The translations under genes were made by a program, and so were the position numbers. From Tragulus kanchil (taxonomy: Eukaryota > Chordata > Mammalia > Artiodactyla > Tragulidae), in contig JAIOJX010000025.1 of the NCBI GenBank assembly GCA_022376925.1, positions 95,817,608-95,881,607 on the forward strand: a DNA stretch of 64,000 nt, written 5' to 3'. Positions 36,100 through 48,885 of the stretch are shown in pieces (the stretch's first letter is position 1; each line of letters starts with the position of its first letter). The notes under the pieces were generated by a model, which saw only the letters and a list, made by a program, of their open reading frames with translations, made no database searches and was not told the origin of the DNA.

Positions 36100-36395
36100 C
36101 CTCCCACTACTTCTCTGGTCCCCTAGACTCAGATTTATATATTAGGAGATGAAGAGCCTTCAGGAAGTAAATAGTGAAATGAAGTCACAGGATAGAGCCA
36201 TAATCCAATAGGACTGATGCCCCTATAAGAGGAGTAGGAGACACTAGAAAACAGGAAAGTGGCCTGCAAGCCATGAAGACAGCTCGTACCAGAAAGAGAA
36301 CCCTCTAGATTTCTGGTCTTTGGAACTGTTGGATAGTAAGTTTCTATTGTTTAAATCATGCAGTTCATACTATTTTGTTATGGCACCCTGGGAAG
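36100..36395. mobile_element. Old interspersed repeat, family not assigned
   Basis: Contains TAATCCAATAGGACTGATGC, CCCTATAAGAGGAGTAGGAG, TTTCTATTGTTTAAATCATG and ACTATTTTGTTATGGCACCC, strings shared by a common old mammalian repeat. I cannot name the family with certainty. No open frame. Confidence 0.45.
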
Positions 36396-36776
36396 AGTAA
36401 CATACCCTCGTTCTTGAGGCTTCTTTTGCCTTTTGAGACAAGAAGACCAATACTGGCTTTCCTCTGCCTCTTCCTGTCACTGCAGGTCATCCCACTCTAT
36501 CTGGCTAACACAAGTTGCCATTTCTCAAGGCTGAGTTGCAGTCTCTTTCCTTTCATATTTTCAGCTCTCGTCCATACTCAGTTTCAGTCATCAATCATAT
36601 TCTACCTATCTCAATTTTTCTGAGTACTCAACCTAAAGCAGCTCTCCCAAAAAACTACTTACATCATCTAATTTCATTAACATAGAATGTACCACTGCCT
36701 TGTGTTTTCTATTTTTCCCCTTTCCAATAAAATACAAGCTTGATGAAAGTATACATTGCTGTTGGTCTTGCTCAGT

Positions 36777-38965
36777 ATATTATTTTTAGCACAGAGCATA
36801 TCAAGACTGGATAAATATGGGATTTTTTTTTTCACCATGACGAACTAACAAGATGAATTTGCCCTCTCACTTTAAACAAGTTTAGAAGAACACACAAAAT
36901 ATATGAAATAATGTTTCTAAGATAGAGGGTGACAGGAAGTCCAGGATGACAGTGATTCCTAAAAACAGGGAAATGAAAGGAGGTAAGTCATAAAATGTGC
37001 TCTGGTTTACTGCTCGGGGAGCTTCCAGGCTGCAATATAGAGGGAACCCAAATAGAGCTTGGAAATCTTCCTGAGAAGGGAAGACATAGAGTATGGATGT
37101 AGAGAAGTCCAAGGTGACTAGAATGTGCAGAGCAGAATACTGGAAAGAATGGGGCAGAGAGCCACCTCCAGAGTTCCCTGCAAGTCTGCAGATCAATATT
37201 GATCAAATGTAAATGTTTCCCAAGACTGAAAAAGACCCCTGAGAAGGACCTGGTGGAAAATACCTTAGAGACCATATAGAACTGGATGTAACTGGTGTTT
37301 TCACCAAAAAATGGAATGTCTTCCTACAGCCTGGGGTATTAGGTAAAGTCTCCGGATAGGCACTGGTGTTGCGTGACTAGTGAGGTAAAATCAGCCACTC
37401 AAAGGACACAAACATGGATTCTGAGAACCTGCATGGTCTACCCTTCACTTACTCCTTAATCTTCACACCTGACATCCTGCTCCTTCTCCTCCTCAGACAC
37501 AGCAGTCATGTCTTATCCCTCTAACTCCACTAGGAATACCAAGTGATACTCATGCTTTTTTTCATATTCACTTCTTTCTTCCTGGAAGCCATTCCTCCCC
37601 TCCCATTCTCTGCCACTTGATCTAGTTGATTCCTACTCATTCTTCCTAGTTCAGTCCAATGGACATTTCCTTATAGAAGTCTTGCTTTACTTCGCTAATT
37701 TGATAAGATCTTCCTATAAGGAATTCCCATAGTACCACCTACAAATTAAGAACTTGTAAAATTTGTGTAATTTTCCTCAAATGTCTACCTCGCCAAAAAC
37801 TGACCATGAATGGAGAAACATCTGGTTTCCATCATACTCCACGTCTATCCTGGCACACAGGAGACATATTATTTTTAGCACAGAGCATATCAAGACTGGA
37901 TAAATATGGGATTTTTTTTTTCACCATGACGAACTAACAAGATGAATTTGCCCTCTCACTTTAAACAAGTTTAGAAGAACACACAAAATATATGAAATAA
38001 TGTTTCTAAGATAGAGGGTGACAGGAAGTCCAGGATGACAGTGATTCCTAAAACAGGGAAATGAAAGGAGGTAAGTCATAAAATGTGCTCTGGTTTACTG
38101 CTCGGGGAGCTTCCAGGCTGCAATATAGAGGGAACCCAAATAGAGCTTGGAAATCTTCCTGAGAAGGAAGACATAGAGTATGGATGTAGAGAAGTCCAAG
38201 GTGACTAGAATGTGCAGAGCAGAATACTGGAAAGAATGGGGCAGAGAGCCACCTCCAGAGTTCCCTGCAAGTCTGCAGATCAATATTGATCAAATGTAAA
38301 TGTTTCCCAAGACTGAAAAAGACCCCTGAGAAGGACCTGGTGGAAAATACCTTAGAGACCATATAGAACTGGATGTAACTGGTGTTTTCACCAAAAAATG
38401 GAATGTCTTCCTACAGCCTGGGGTATTAGGTAAAGTCTCCGGATAGGCACTGGTGTTGCGTGACTAGTGAGGTAAAATCAGCCACTCAAAGGACACAAAC
38501 ATGGATTCTGAGAACCTGCATGGTCTACCCTTCACTTACTCCTTAATCTTCACACCTGACATCCTGCTCCTTCTCCTCCTCAGACACAGCAGTCATGTCT
38601 TATCCCTCTAACTCCACTAGGAATACCAAGTGATACTCATGCTTTTTTTCATATTCACTTCTTTCTTCCTGGAAGCCATTCCTCCCCTCCCATTCTCTGC
38701 CACTTGATCTAGTTGATTCCTACTCATTCTTCCTAGTTCAGTCCAATGGACATTTCCTTATAGAAGTCTTGCTTTACTTCGCTAATTTGATAAGATCTTC
38801 CTATAAGGAATTCCCATAGTACCACCTACAAATTAAGAACTTGTAAAATTTGTGTAATTTTCCTCAAATGTCTACCTCGCCAAAAACTGACCATGAATGG
38901 AGAAACATCTGGTTTTCTCCATCATACTCCCTACGTCTACCATACTGCCTGGCACACAGGAGACA
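36777..38965. repeat. Duplicated block 9 (offset 1089 bp)
   Basis: Copies at 36777-37865 and 37866-38965. The last 50 bp of the left copy lack several short stretches that the right copy has, and two one-base homopolymer differences occur inside (AAAAACAGG and GAAGGGAAG). Includes an L2 3' end in both copies. Confidence 0.95.
37440..37865 (+). mobile_element. L2 LINE 3' end, plus (repeated at 38527-39000)
   Basis: A run of L2 3'-end features in order: TCCTTCTCCTCCTCAGACAC, CTGGAAGCCATTCC, TTCAGTCCAATGGACATTTC, and at the end GCCTGGCACACAGGAGAC with ACAATAAATTAATAGG (best seen in the second copy). The two copies come from block 9. Confidence 0.72.
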
Positions 38966-39141
38966 AAAATTGTTCAAACAATAAATTAATAGGTCTATAG
39001 ATACTGGCTTCTAAAATCTGGCATTCTACATGTTTATATAATACACAAAAAAGCAAGCAAATGAATATTCCAAGTTGCCTAGAAACGGAAATGAGGGGAG
39101 AAAAAAGCCAAGATCTTAAAAATGATCAAAAATGGAAGAAA

Positions 39142-39800
39142 GGGCTTCCCCTGGTGGTCCAGTGGGTAAGGGCACCGCCTTGCAGTGCAAGGGGCGCCGG
39201 TTCGATCCCTGGCCTGGGAAGATCCCACGTGCCGCGGAGCGGCCGGACCGATGTATCCAATCACCGAGCTGGAGCTCTGGAGCAACGGACGCCACCGCGA
39301 TGGGAGGCCCACAGGAGCCAAAGAACAAAGACGGATGAAAATACAGAAATGAGGGCTTCCCCTGGTGGTCCAGTGGATAAGGACACTGCCTTGCAGTGCA
39401 AGGGGCGCCGGTTCTGTCCCTGGCTTGGGAAGATCCCATGTGCCACGGAGCGGCTGGACCGATGTGTCCAATCACCGAGCCGGAGCTCTGGAGCGCATGT
39501 GCCCAGAGCCAGCGCTCTGCAACTACAGACGCCACCACGATGGGAGGCCCACAGGAGCCAAAGAACAAAAAGACAGATGAAAATGGAGAAATGTAAGACC
39601 AATAGTAGTGGCCCGCCTGCTCCCATCCCTGCCCAACCTGACCCCTGCCCCAAATCAATCAATCAATAAATCTTAAAAAAAAAAAAATACAGAAATGAAA
39701 GACCAATGGAGGTGGCCCACCCGCTCCCCTCCCTCCCCAGCCCGACCCCTGCCCAAAACATAAATAAATAAATGGATCTTTTAAAAAAAAAAAAAAAAAA
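39142..39800 (+). mobile_element. Full-length CHR-type SINE split by a nested copy
   Basis: The outer element runs 39142-39352 and resumes 39699-39800, ending (AAAT)n and a poly(A). It is flanked by a 14-bp target-site duplication AAAAA(T/C)GGAAGAAA at 39128-39141 and 39796-39809. The full tail, GACCAATGGAGGTGGCC followed by a C-rich stretch, marks a longer subfamily of about 310 bp. It starts GGGCTTCCCC with four Cs. Confidence 0.93.
39353..39683 (+). mobile_element. Nested CHR-type SINE inside another SINE
   Basis: A complete element of the same long subfamily inserted in the same orientation into the tail of the element at 39142. It is flanked by the 15-bp target-site duplication AAAATACAGAAATGA at 39338-39352 and 39684-39698. 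Its own tail is (AATC)n then A13. Confidence 0.94.
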
Positions 39801-39945
39801 CGGAAGAAAAAACCTGGCATGATGAAATCATTCAAACTCCTGCTCCCCCCTTTTTTGGGTAATTAAACAATAGGTGAATTGAGTAGACTGTACATTATGA
39901 TAATCACAAAATATTCATCTCACTATAGGTAAAACGAGGAGAAAA

Positions 39946-42118
39946 ATATGGTAGCCATGAGGGCTGAACTAAAAGTTTTGAATTACTAAGTGAATAGAGA
40001 AGAAAAAAAGGGTAGAAATGGGGGAAAAGAACACTTGAGGAAGGAATTTAAGGTGAAGCACTGACACCAATCTCTTTCTAACACATGGTAGCAGCTGGTT
40101 AAGGAACAAAAGGGTGACCCTTGAACTACTTACCTCAGACAGACAGAGCAGATCTGGAGGCTGCAGGGAGAGAATAAAGATTTACAAAACAGAATAAAAC
40201 TGGCATTGATGGCTCCCCCAGCACGACATTGCTGGATAAAGACCGTCTTGTCCCACAGAGATAAAAAATAAACCGACTATATATCAGAAATGTACTGGAT
40301 TGTGTGGGAAGAGGGAGTGGACAACAGGGAGGGAAGACATGGGTGTTGGGGATGAACTGGATATAATAATCTTAATTTACTAAAAAAAAAGACAATATAT
40401 ATTTTTTCTAGTCACAATCAAAATTCTACTGATATAAACAGGGGTAAGCAAACTTCTTCTGCAAAAGGCCAGATACTTAATATTTTAGGCTTGGTGGGCT
40501 TTAGGATCTCTACCGAACTACTCAGTTCAGCTTCTGTGACATAAGCAACAAACACGTGAATGGTCATGGCAATGTTCCAATAAAACTACTTACAAAGCAG
40601 GCTGGGAGCCAGATGCCCCAATTTGGAAAGTTAACCTTGTCTGAAAATAGTGCTGTACTCCACATCCATTAATAGGGGGAATCAACGAAATTATCTTTTG
40701 TCAAGTTATACTAATTACGTTGCCAAACTGAAAAAACAACTTGAAATTTGTTTGCTAAGTTCCCTGAATTACTTTATATCTCCAAAGTCTAACAATGCAC
40801 AATAGATCAAAAGAAAAATATCTAATATTTGTTGAGTAAATGGAATAGTTTTCCATGAAAGATATGGGCCAATTAGTAAAGCAGAATATCCTGTAATGGT
40901 TGACAGCAATAGGATATAAGATATGCCAAAAGTCTAACAAAAAATATACAAAATAGCTATAGTATATGCCAAAAAGTCTAACAAAAAATATCACCACAAG
41001 AAATTAGCTAAGTAGCTGTTTCATATTTTAATATAGTATTATGGAAATAATATGGTAGCCATGAGGGCTGAACTAAAAGTTTTGAATTACTAAGTGAATA
41101 GAGAAGAAAAAAAGGGTAGAAATGGGGGAAAAGAACACTTGAGGAAGGAATTTAAGGTGAAGCACTGACACCAATCTCTTTCTAACACATGGTAGCAGCT
41201 GGTTAAGGAACAAAAGGGTGACCCTTGAACTACTTACCTCAGACAGACAGAGCAGATCTGGAGGCTGCAGGGAGAGAATAAAGATTTACAAAACAGAATA
41301 AAACTGGCATTGATGGCTCCCCCAGCACGACATTGCTGGATAAAGACCGTCTTGTCCCACAGAGATAAAAAATAAACCGACTATATATCAGAAATGTACT
41401 GGATTGTGTGGGAAGAGGGAGTGGACAACAGGGAGGGAAGACATGGGTGTTGGGGATGAACTGGATATAATAATCTTAATTTACTAAAAAAAAAGACAAT
41501 ATATATTTTTTCTAGTCACAATCAAAATTCTACTGATATAAACAGGGGTAAGCAAACTTCTTCTGCAAAAGGCCAGATACTTAATATTTTAGGCTTGGTG
41601 GGCTTTAGGATCTCTACCGCAACTACTCAGTTCAGCTTCTGTGACATAAGCAACAAACACGTGAATGGTCATGGCAATGTTCCAATAAAACTACTTACAA
41701 AGCAGGCTGGGAGCCAGATGCCCCAATTTGGAAAGTTAACCTTGTCTGAAAATAGTGCTGTACTCCACATCCATTAATAGGGAGAATCAACGAAATTATC
41801 TTTTGTCAAGTTATACTAATTACGTTGCCAAACTGAAAAAACAACTTGAAATTTGTTTGCTAAGTTCCCTGAATTACTTTATATCTCCAAAGTCTAACAA
41901 TGCACAATAGATCAAAAGAAAAATATCTAATATTTGTTGAGTAAATGGAATAGTTTTCCATGAAAGATATGGGCCAATTAGTAAAGCAGAATATCCTGTA
42001 ATGGTTGACAGCAATAGGATATAAGATATGCCAAAAAAAGTCTAACAAAAAAAATATCACCACAAGAAATTAGCTAAGTAGCTGTTTCATATTTTAATAT
42101 AGTATTATGGAAATAATA
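39946..42118. repeat. Duplicated block 10 (offset 1104 bp)
   Basis: Copies at 39946-41049 and 41050-42118. The left copy has an additional internal repeat of about 35-40 bp near 40929-40982 (the string AAGTCTAACAAAAAATAT occurs twice there and once in the right copy). There are also single-base differences such as CCGAAC against CCGCAAC. A MER3-like element is included in both. Confidence 0.94.
40438..40650. mobile_element. hAT-type MITE (MER3-like), repeated at 41541-41755
   Basis: Begins CAGGGGTAAGCAAACTTCTT and follows with AAGGCCAGATACTTAATATT, TTTAGGCTTGGTGGGC, CTCTACCG(C)AACTACTCAG and TTCCAATAAAACTACTTACA. This is the well-known short nonautonomous hAT-Charlie element of mammals; I assign the name MER3 from memory. 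The second copy comes from block 10. Confidence 0.72.
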
Positions 42119-42913
42119 CTATATTAAAACTCTTTAAAACCTAACTCTTCTCTTTAATCAGTTCCTATGAAAATTACAATGATAGGGAAAATACCTAATC
42201 ATAATCAGAATGGATTTTATTAAAATGTTTTTTATTTCATTAAAATGTTTCAAGTTATTGGGTCACAGTTTTAATAGTTTTACTGTAGCACTGTCAAGTA
42301 ACAAAATGGTAATCTGAAGCCCATATGAAAAAGAACAGGTTGATATATTTATAATTTCTACATTAAAATATCTCCTTTTTTTCATCCATTTCTGATCAAA
42401 TTAAGACTATGGCTTAATTAAGACTGGAGACACTGGTATCATGTTTTCCTAAACTCATAAGATATTTTCTCATGGTTTGTAATACAGAAATACACTTGAA
42501 CTGATGGCTACCACAGTTCTTCCTCTCTTAATTCATTACGAAATGAAATCTATACAAAAATAAAACTTATAAAACAGATCTATCAAAATGTGATTATTTT
42601 GGCCTGTAGGTATTTACCAGAGTTGTCTTTTAATGGTGAATCTTAGTAAACAACTTACAGTTTTGACTACTCGAACAATTTATGTACAACAAGAACAAAT
42701 CTAGTACATAAATTAACTTATATTTTTATAGTCACTGCATTCTTTCTGGGAACATCACAGTAGACATAGAGAAAGCCTAGCAGGAAACTATGTAGAGCAG
42801 GGTTTCCTAATTATGTTGCCTGAACTATGTTCTATGGGACACAAAGTATGGAGAGCATGGTCTAACATGCTCATGAGGACACTGTGATTCAATAAGCACA
42901 AGAAAGAACTGAG

Positions 42914-43232
42914 GGCTTCCCTGGTGGTCCAGTGGGTAAGGACACTGCCTTGCAGTGCAAGGGTCACTGGTTCGATCCCTGGCCTGGGAAGATCCCATGT
43001 GCCGTGGACCGGCTGGACCCATGTGTCCAATTACTGAGCCGGAGCTCTGGAGCGCATGCACCCAGAGCCAGTGCTCTGCGACAACAGAGGCCACTGCGAT
43101 GGGAGGCCCACACGGGCCAAAGAACAAAGATGGATGAAAATGGACAAATGAAAGACCAATAGAAGTAGTCTGCCTGCTCCCCTCCCTCCCCACCACCCCC
43201 TCAAAATAAATAAATAAATAAAAAAAAAAAGA
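42914..43232 (+). mobile_element. Full-length CHR-type SINE with 14-bp target-site duplication
   Basis: Starts GGCTTCCCTGGTGGTCCAGT, has box B GGTTCGATCCC, the GACCAATAGAAGTAG tail domain, a C-rich stretch, (AAAT)n and an A run. Flanked by AAGAAAGAACTGAG at 42900-42913 and 43233-43246. Block 11 starts exactly at its tail. Confidence 0.94.
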
Positions 43233-45429
43233 AAGAAAGAACTGAGCATTTCCCAGTGCTATCAGACCCCAGAACACTCTGCACACACAACACTGTCGGG
43301 CACCAGAGCTTCCTGGAATACACCTTTGGAATGCTTGTGTAGCAAACAAGATTAAAGTGACTGAATCATTTGGAAACACTTCTATCAAAATGAAATTTAC
43401 AAAATCAACTATTCCAATGCTTCATAGTTTCCATTAGATAATAATTATGATGCACATGAAGTAACTCTAAGTTTTAACTGTGAAAGGATATTCTGTGCTA
43501 CACTTTTCTATCAAAATGAAATTTACAAAATCATCTATTCCAATGCTTCACAGTTTCCATTAGATAATAATTATGATGCACATGAAGTAACTCTAAATTT
43601 TAACTGTGAAAGGATATTCTGTGCTAAGGGTTGCCTCGACCATACAAAAATATGGTAAAATGTTCATTAGCAGGACCAGAGAAGGATGCATGGTTAGTTT
43701 CAATTTTAGGGTAATTAAAAGAGTATATACCATTAATTACAAATCACCTATCAGTTACATACCTCAGTGAAAACCAGAATTCTGAATAGGAAAAATATAC
43801 ATATATTCAGTCTTTTTTGAGGAGAGATGACAAAACTGGAGAGTCTGAGAAAATGAACTTTTTTCAGTCATCTCAGAATCCAGTTCAAAGTGTCAACTTG
43901 CGTTCTGAATTTTTATGGCAAAATATAACATTTTAGGAGAAATACTACAAGGACAGTGGCTTTAAGTGCATACTAGGTTATTCTGGCCTGAAATTTCAGA
44001 GGTGTCCAAAATCCATTTATTACATCCAGATATATATCAATTAGGAAAAGGCACACATTTGCTTTAGGAACTTGAACAACACTGACATTAAAGAGGCCTA
44101 TATTATTATTTTCAATAGTCACATTTTAGGCTATTATCACCATCAAAAAAAAAAAATCTCTTACAACTGGTCCTTCACACACCCCCATCTGCCCTTCCCT
44201 TAAATCTATGTCATGTGCGACTAGACTCAGAAGCAGTGTGATCATGTAGTTTATCACAACTTAAAGAACGAATTCTTGATCTTTTTACTTTTTGTTACAC
44301 CCAATTGGTGAACCCAATAACTAAATTAAAAGAAAGAAAGAACTGAGCATTTCCCAGTGCTATCAGACCCCAGAACACTCTGCACACACAACACTGTCGG
44401 GCACCAGAGCTTCCTGGAATACACCTTTGGAATGCTTGTGTAGCAAACAAGATTAAAGTGACTGAATCATTTGGAAACACTTCTATCAAAATGAAATTTA
44501 CAAAATCAACTATTCCAATGCTTCATAGTTTCCATTAGATAATAATTATGATGCACATGAAGTAACTCTAAGTTTTAACTGTGAAAGGATATTCTGTGCT
44601 ACACTTTTCTATCAAAATGAAATTTACAAAATCATCTATTCCAATGCTTCACAGTTTCCATTAGATAATAATTATGATGCACATGAAGTAACTCTAAATT
44701 TTAACTGTGAAAGGATATTCTGTGCTAAGGGTTGCCTCGACCATACAAAAATATGGTAAAATGTTCATTAGCAGGACCAGAGAAGGATGCATGGTTAGTT
44801 TCAATTTTAGGGTAATTAAAAGAGTATATACCATTAATTACAAATCACCTATCAGTTACATACCTCAGTGAAAACCAGAATTCTGAATAGGAAAAATATA
44901 CATATATTCAGTCTTTTTTGAGGAGAGATGACAAAACTGGAGAGTCTGAGAAAATGAACTTTTTTCAGTCATCTCAGAATCCAGTTCAAAGTGTCAACTT
45001 GCGTTCTGAATTTTTATGGCAAAATATAACATTTTAGGAGAAATACTACAAGGACAGTGGCTTTAAGTGCATACTAGGTTATTCTGGCCTGAAATTTCAG
45101 AGGTGTCCAAAATCCATTTATTACATCCAGATATATATCAATTAGGAAAAGGCACACATTTGCTTTAGGAACTTGAACAACACTGACATTAAAGAGGCCT
45201 ATATTATTATTTTCAATAGTCACATTTTAGGCTATTATCACCATCAAAAAAAAAAAAAAAAATCTCTTACAACTGGTCCTTCACACACCCCCATCTGCCC
45301 TTCCCTTAAATCTATGTCATGTGCGACTAGACTCAGAAGCAGTGTGATCATGTAGTTTATCACAACTTAAAGAACGAATTCTTGATCTTTTTACTTTTTG
45401 TTACACCCAATTGGTGAACCCAATAACTA
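43227..45429. repeat. Duplicated block 11 (offset 1101 bp)
   Basis: Copies at 43227-44323 and 44328-45429. An A run differs in length (near 44146 against 45246). The left copy begins in the tail and target-site duplication of a SINE. Each copy contains the internal 126-bp tandem repeat, so that smaller repeat is older than the large duplication. Confidence 0.95.
43381..43626. repeat. Diverged 126-bp tandem repeat (two units)
   Basis: Units at 43381-43500 and 43507-43626 start TCTATCAAAATGAAATTTAC and end AGGATATTCTGTGCTA, with a few substitutions between them (for example CATAG against CACAG, and CTAAG against CTAAA). The same pair recurs at 44482-44727 because block 11 duplicates it. The divergence marks it as a genuine older duplication. 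Confidence 0.88.
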
Positions 45430-45699
45430 TTAAGTATAAGGGCCCATCTTTCTCCCAAGATTTACATTCTGGCAACTGAGATAAAATCATAAAGCTGTTC
45501 AATCCTGTTACTTCTTAAGGTGGCATTTCAAACATTATCCAGAGTTCAACACCCACCATAAAACTCTTGGATTACCTCTTGATTCACAGAAAATAGCCTA
45601 CTATCTTAAACATTCTGCTCATAATTTTATAGACTGATCTGCATGCTCACATTTCATTCTCACTATTTTCATGTTTTAGGAGAGAAAAGACTCCTTTGG

Positions 45700-47875
45700 C
45701 CAAAACCAATTTCTCTAACGATTCCCTACGATGCCCCACAGTCAAGTCAGGGACTTCACTTCGTTTCCCCTACTTGCCATCTCATGTTTCTACCTCAGTC
45801 CTTCAATTTCCAGTGGCTTCTTCCCATTAAGAAGCCACTAATCATCATCTAAACATCTTTTGACTGGGCTTCCTTTTACTACTTTCTCTATTTCCTCTCC
45901 AGTCAGCCATTTCCATTTCCATTCATCTGTGCTAATTTTCTTCATTTCTTCTTTCTGCATTTACTCAATCATAAGAGTTCTGGCTCTAAAATAACCTCTT
46001 GGGCTACATGGAAGATTTCCAGGCCTAACTGACCTCTTATTAACATTACACTGTTGTTTTTCCCCTTCTTAAAACACGTTTCCTTTCACCACTCTCTACT
46101 TTATCATCCTTCAAATCCAGCTTAGAAGTAGGAATCCTTGCCTTATTCTATGACCCTGGGTTCAATTTCTCTCCTGTGCGCTCCCACAGCCCATGTCTCT
46201 CTCCTGTCATAGCACTCACATCTTTCTACCGGAATTGCTGGTTCACTATCTTGCATGAGATGGTAAGCTTCTCCAGAATTCAAAGCATGACTTCGTCATC
46301 CCCTTAAAACGGACAATCTCTCACTTACAACATAAAACACATTCTACATATTGAATAAGTAAGTAATATAAACCCTTTTTCCTCACTTAGGTGGAAAAAA
46401 GAACTTTTTGAACCTTCTAACAGTGCGGAAGAGCATATCGTAGCATTCATTAAGTATTTGTTGAAACAAGAACAGAATTGCATTTCTTCTTCCTTTTCAC
46501 GTTTACAGTGGATATAAGCAGTATAAATGTAGTTAAGTATAACTTTTAAAGTTTCTGTGTATTAAACTATACCAGGATGGTTAATCTTGAAAAGTTTTAA
46601 AACAAGACATACGAAGTAGAAGCAAAACTCTTCACCAACAGAAATATTCCATTAATTCATTCTATCCATTGCTCTAGGAATTTTCCTAGAAAAGTCCTGT
46701 TGTTAAAAGTCTCAAACTTCTAGTCACTATGTACTCCATGAAGAAGAAAACACACATAAAACTGATAATGAATTTTAGTGTCATTTCCAAAACCAATTTC
46801 TCTAACGATTCCCTCGATGCCCCACAGTCAAGTCAGGGACTTCACTGCTTCCTACTTGCCATCTCATGTTTCTACCTCAGTCCTTCAATTTCCAGTGGCT
46901 TCTTCCCATTAAGAAGCCACTAATCATCATCTAAACATCTTTTGACTGGGCTTCCTTTTACTACTTTCTCTATTTCCTCTCCAGTCAGCCATTTCCATTT
47001 CCATTCATCTGTGCTAATTTTCTTCATTTCTTCTTTCTGCATTTACTCAATCATAAGAGTTCTGGCTCTAAAATAACCTCTTGGGCTACATGGAAGATTT
47101 CCAGGCCTAACTGACCTCTTATTAACATTACACTGTTGTTTTTCCCCTTCTTAAAACACGTTTCCTTTCACCACTCTCTACTTTATCATCCTTCAAATCC
47201 AGCTTAGAAGTAGGAATCCTTGCCTTATTCTATGACCCTGGGTTCAATTTCTCTCCTGTGCGCTCCCACAGCCCATGTCTCTCTCCTGTCATAGCACTCA
47301 CATCTTTCTACCGGAATTGCTGGTTCACTATCTTGCATGAGATGGTAAGCTTCTCCAGAATTCAAAGCATGACTTCGTCATCCCCTTAAAACGGACAATC
47401 TCTCACTTACAACATAAAACACATTCTACATATTGAATAAGTAAGTAATATAAACCCTTTTTCCTCACTTAGGTGGAAAAAAGAACTTTTTGAACCTTCT
47501 AACAGTGCGGAAGAGCATATCGTAGCATTCATTAAGTATTTGTTGAAACAAGAACAGAATTGCATTTCTTCTTCCTTTTCACGTTTACAGTGGATATAAG
47601 CAGTATAAATGTAGTTAAGTATAACTTTTAAAGTTTCTGTGTATTAAACTATACCAGGATGGTTAATCTTGAAAAGTTTTAAAACAAGACATACGAAGTA
47701 GAAGCAAAACTCTTCACCAACAGAAATATTCCATTAATTCATTCTATCCATTGCTCTAGGAATTTTCCTAGAAAAGTCCTGTTGTTAAAAGTCTCAAACT
47801 TCTAGTCACTATGTACTCCATGAAGAAGAAAAACACACATAAAACTGATAATGAATTTTAGTGTCATTTCCAAAA
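45700..47875. repeat. Duplicated block 12 (offset 1087 bp)
   Basis: Copies at 45700-46786 and 46787-47875. Here the start of the right copy is the eroded one: within its first 75 bp it lacks several bases (CCCTCGATG against CCCTACGATG, and ACTGCTTCC against ACTTCGTTTCCCC). An L2 fragment is included in both. Confidence 0.94.
46060..46370 (+). mobile_element. L2-like LINE fragment, plus (repeated at 47147-47457)
   Basis: Pyrimidine-rich sequence with L2-like order: TCCTTCAAATCCAGCTTAGA, CTCCTGTCATAGCACTCACA, ATGGTAAGCTTCTCCAGAAT, CATATTGAATAAGTAAG. Diverged; the second copy is due to block 12. Confidence 0.6.
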
Positions 47876-48885
47876 AGGCAGAAAGAAATATGAAATATCA
47901 AGAAAATGAGAAAAAAACACCTTAAGAGACATTTGAAAGTCAGATAATATAACAAATACTGCTATAAATACAACTTTATAAAAATAATGTCCTTGTTGAT
48001 TGAGTGGAAAAAATAATATTAAAAAGTAAAGAAGGAAAGTTATCAGTAAAAGATAAATAAAACTTTAAGCAGAACAGGAACTACTACTAGGAATTTTTTA
48101 AATGAGACAAAGGTGAAAAACAACTCCTAATATGATACTAAAGTTTCTTTAAATGTTACAAAAGGATCTTGAATTAATTCAAAAAAGTAATATTTAGGCA
48201 TCTCCCATCTCATTTTTCTAGGATGATATCATATTTAGTTTGATAAAGAATCACATTAAAATAAATTTACATTTAAACCTTAGAAAGATACAATGGTTAA
48301 GAAGCTGGTAAGAAAATACAGTTCTGTTGAAAATGAAAAGGCAAACTACCTTTAGTATGAAATGAGGATGGTGTAAAGAATTAAAAATGAAACATTACAC
48401 TTTATTCTCCATTCACTGCAGTCTTTCAAAAATATTTGTAAATATTTTTAGGTGAATTATAAGTTCTTTTACAAAATAACTACCAGCCTTCATCCTTCTT
48501 TTTTTCTGACATACTATTTGTTATATTATTTTTAGTTATCCTTAGGGAAAGAAACAAAGCGCATTACTTTTAGATATGATTCAGCTTTAATAATGTAGGT
48601 TCTAATTTGACCATCTTTAAAATTTTAATCATTTATATTATATAGTTCAAAATTTTAATCACTGCATGTTAGATACACTGAAATAGGTATTATAAAAGTT
48701 ATTCAGTTAAGTAACTGAATTTTGGGATTCATAATAATCTTTTAACCTTTTAAAACTTGAGTTTAATTACTGCTTTTAATATTTCAATTTAAGACCTGAG
48801 AGTGTTTTAGCTTTCAAAAATGTTTTTTAAAAAACAACAAAAATTAAGCCACTAATACTTCTTGGATCACACAAATGACTCCCCT
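47876..48885. other. LCORL: LCORL intron, no further feature seen
   Basis: Very AT-rich, with no open frame of interest and no repeat recognised. Confidence 0.6.

Noticed and set aside
39061..39669. Open frames of 130-202 codons on both strands.
   Set aside because: Entirely composed of GC-rich SINE sequence. The same peptide strings recur at 3638, 4075, 7416, 23938, 34173, 35072 and 42825 in other SINE copies.
43381..44727. A CRISPR-like or satellite array suggested by four copies of a 126-bp unit.
   Set aside because: Two natural diverged units, doubled by block 11; no spacers, and the genome is a mammal.
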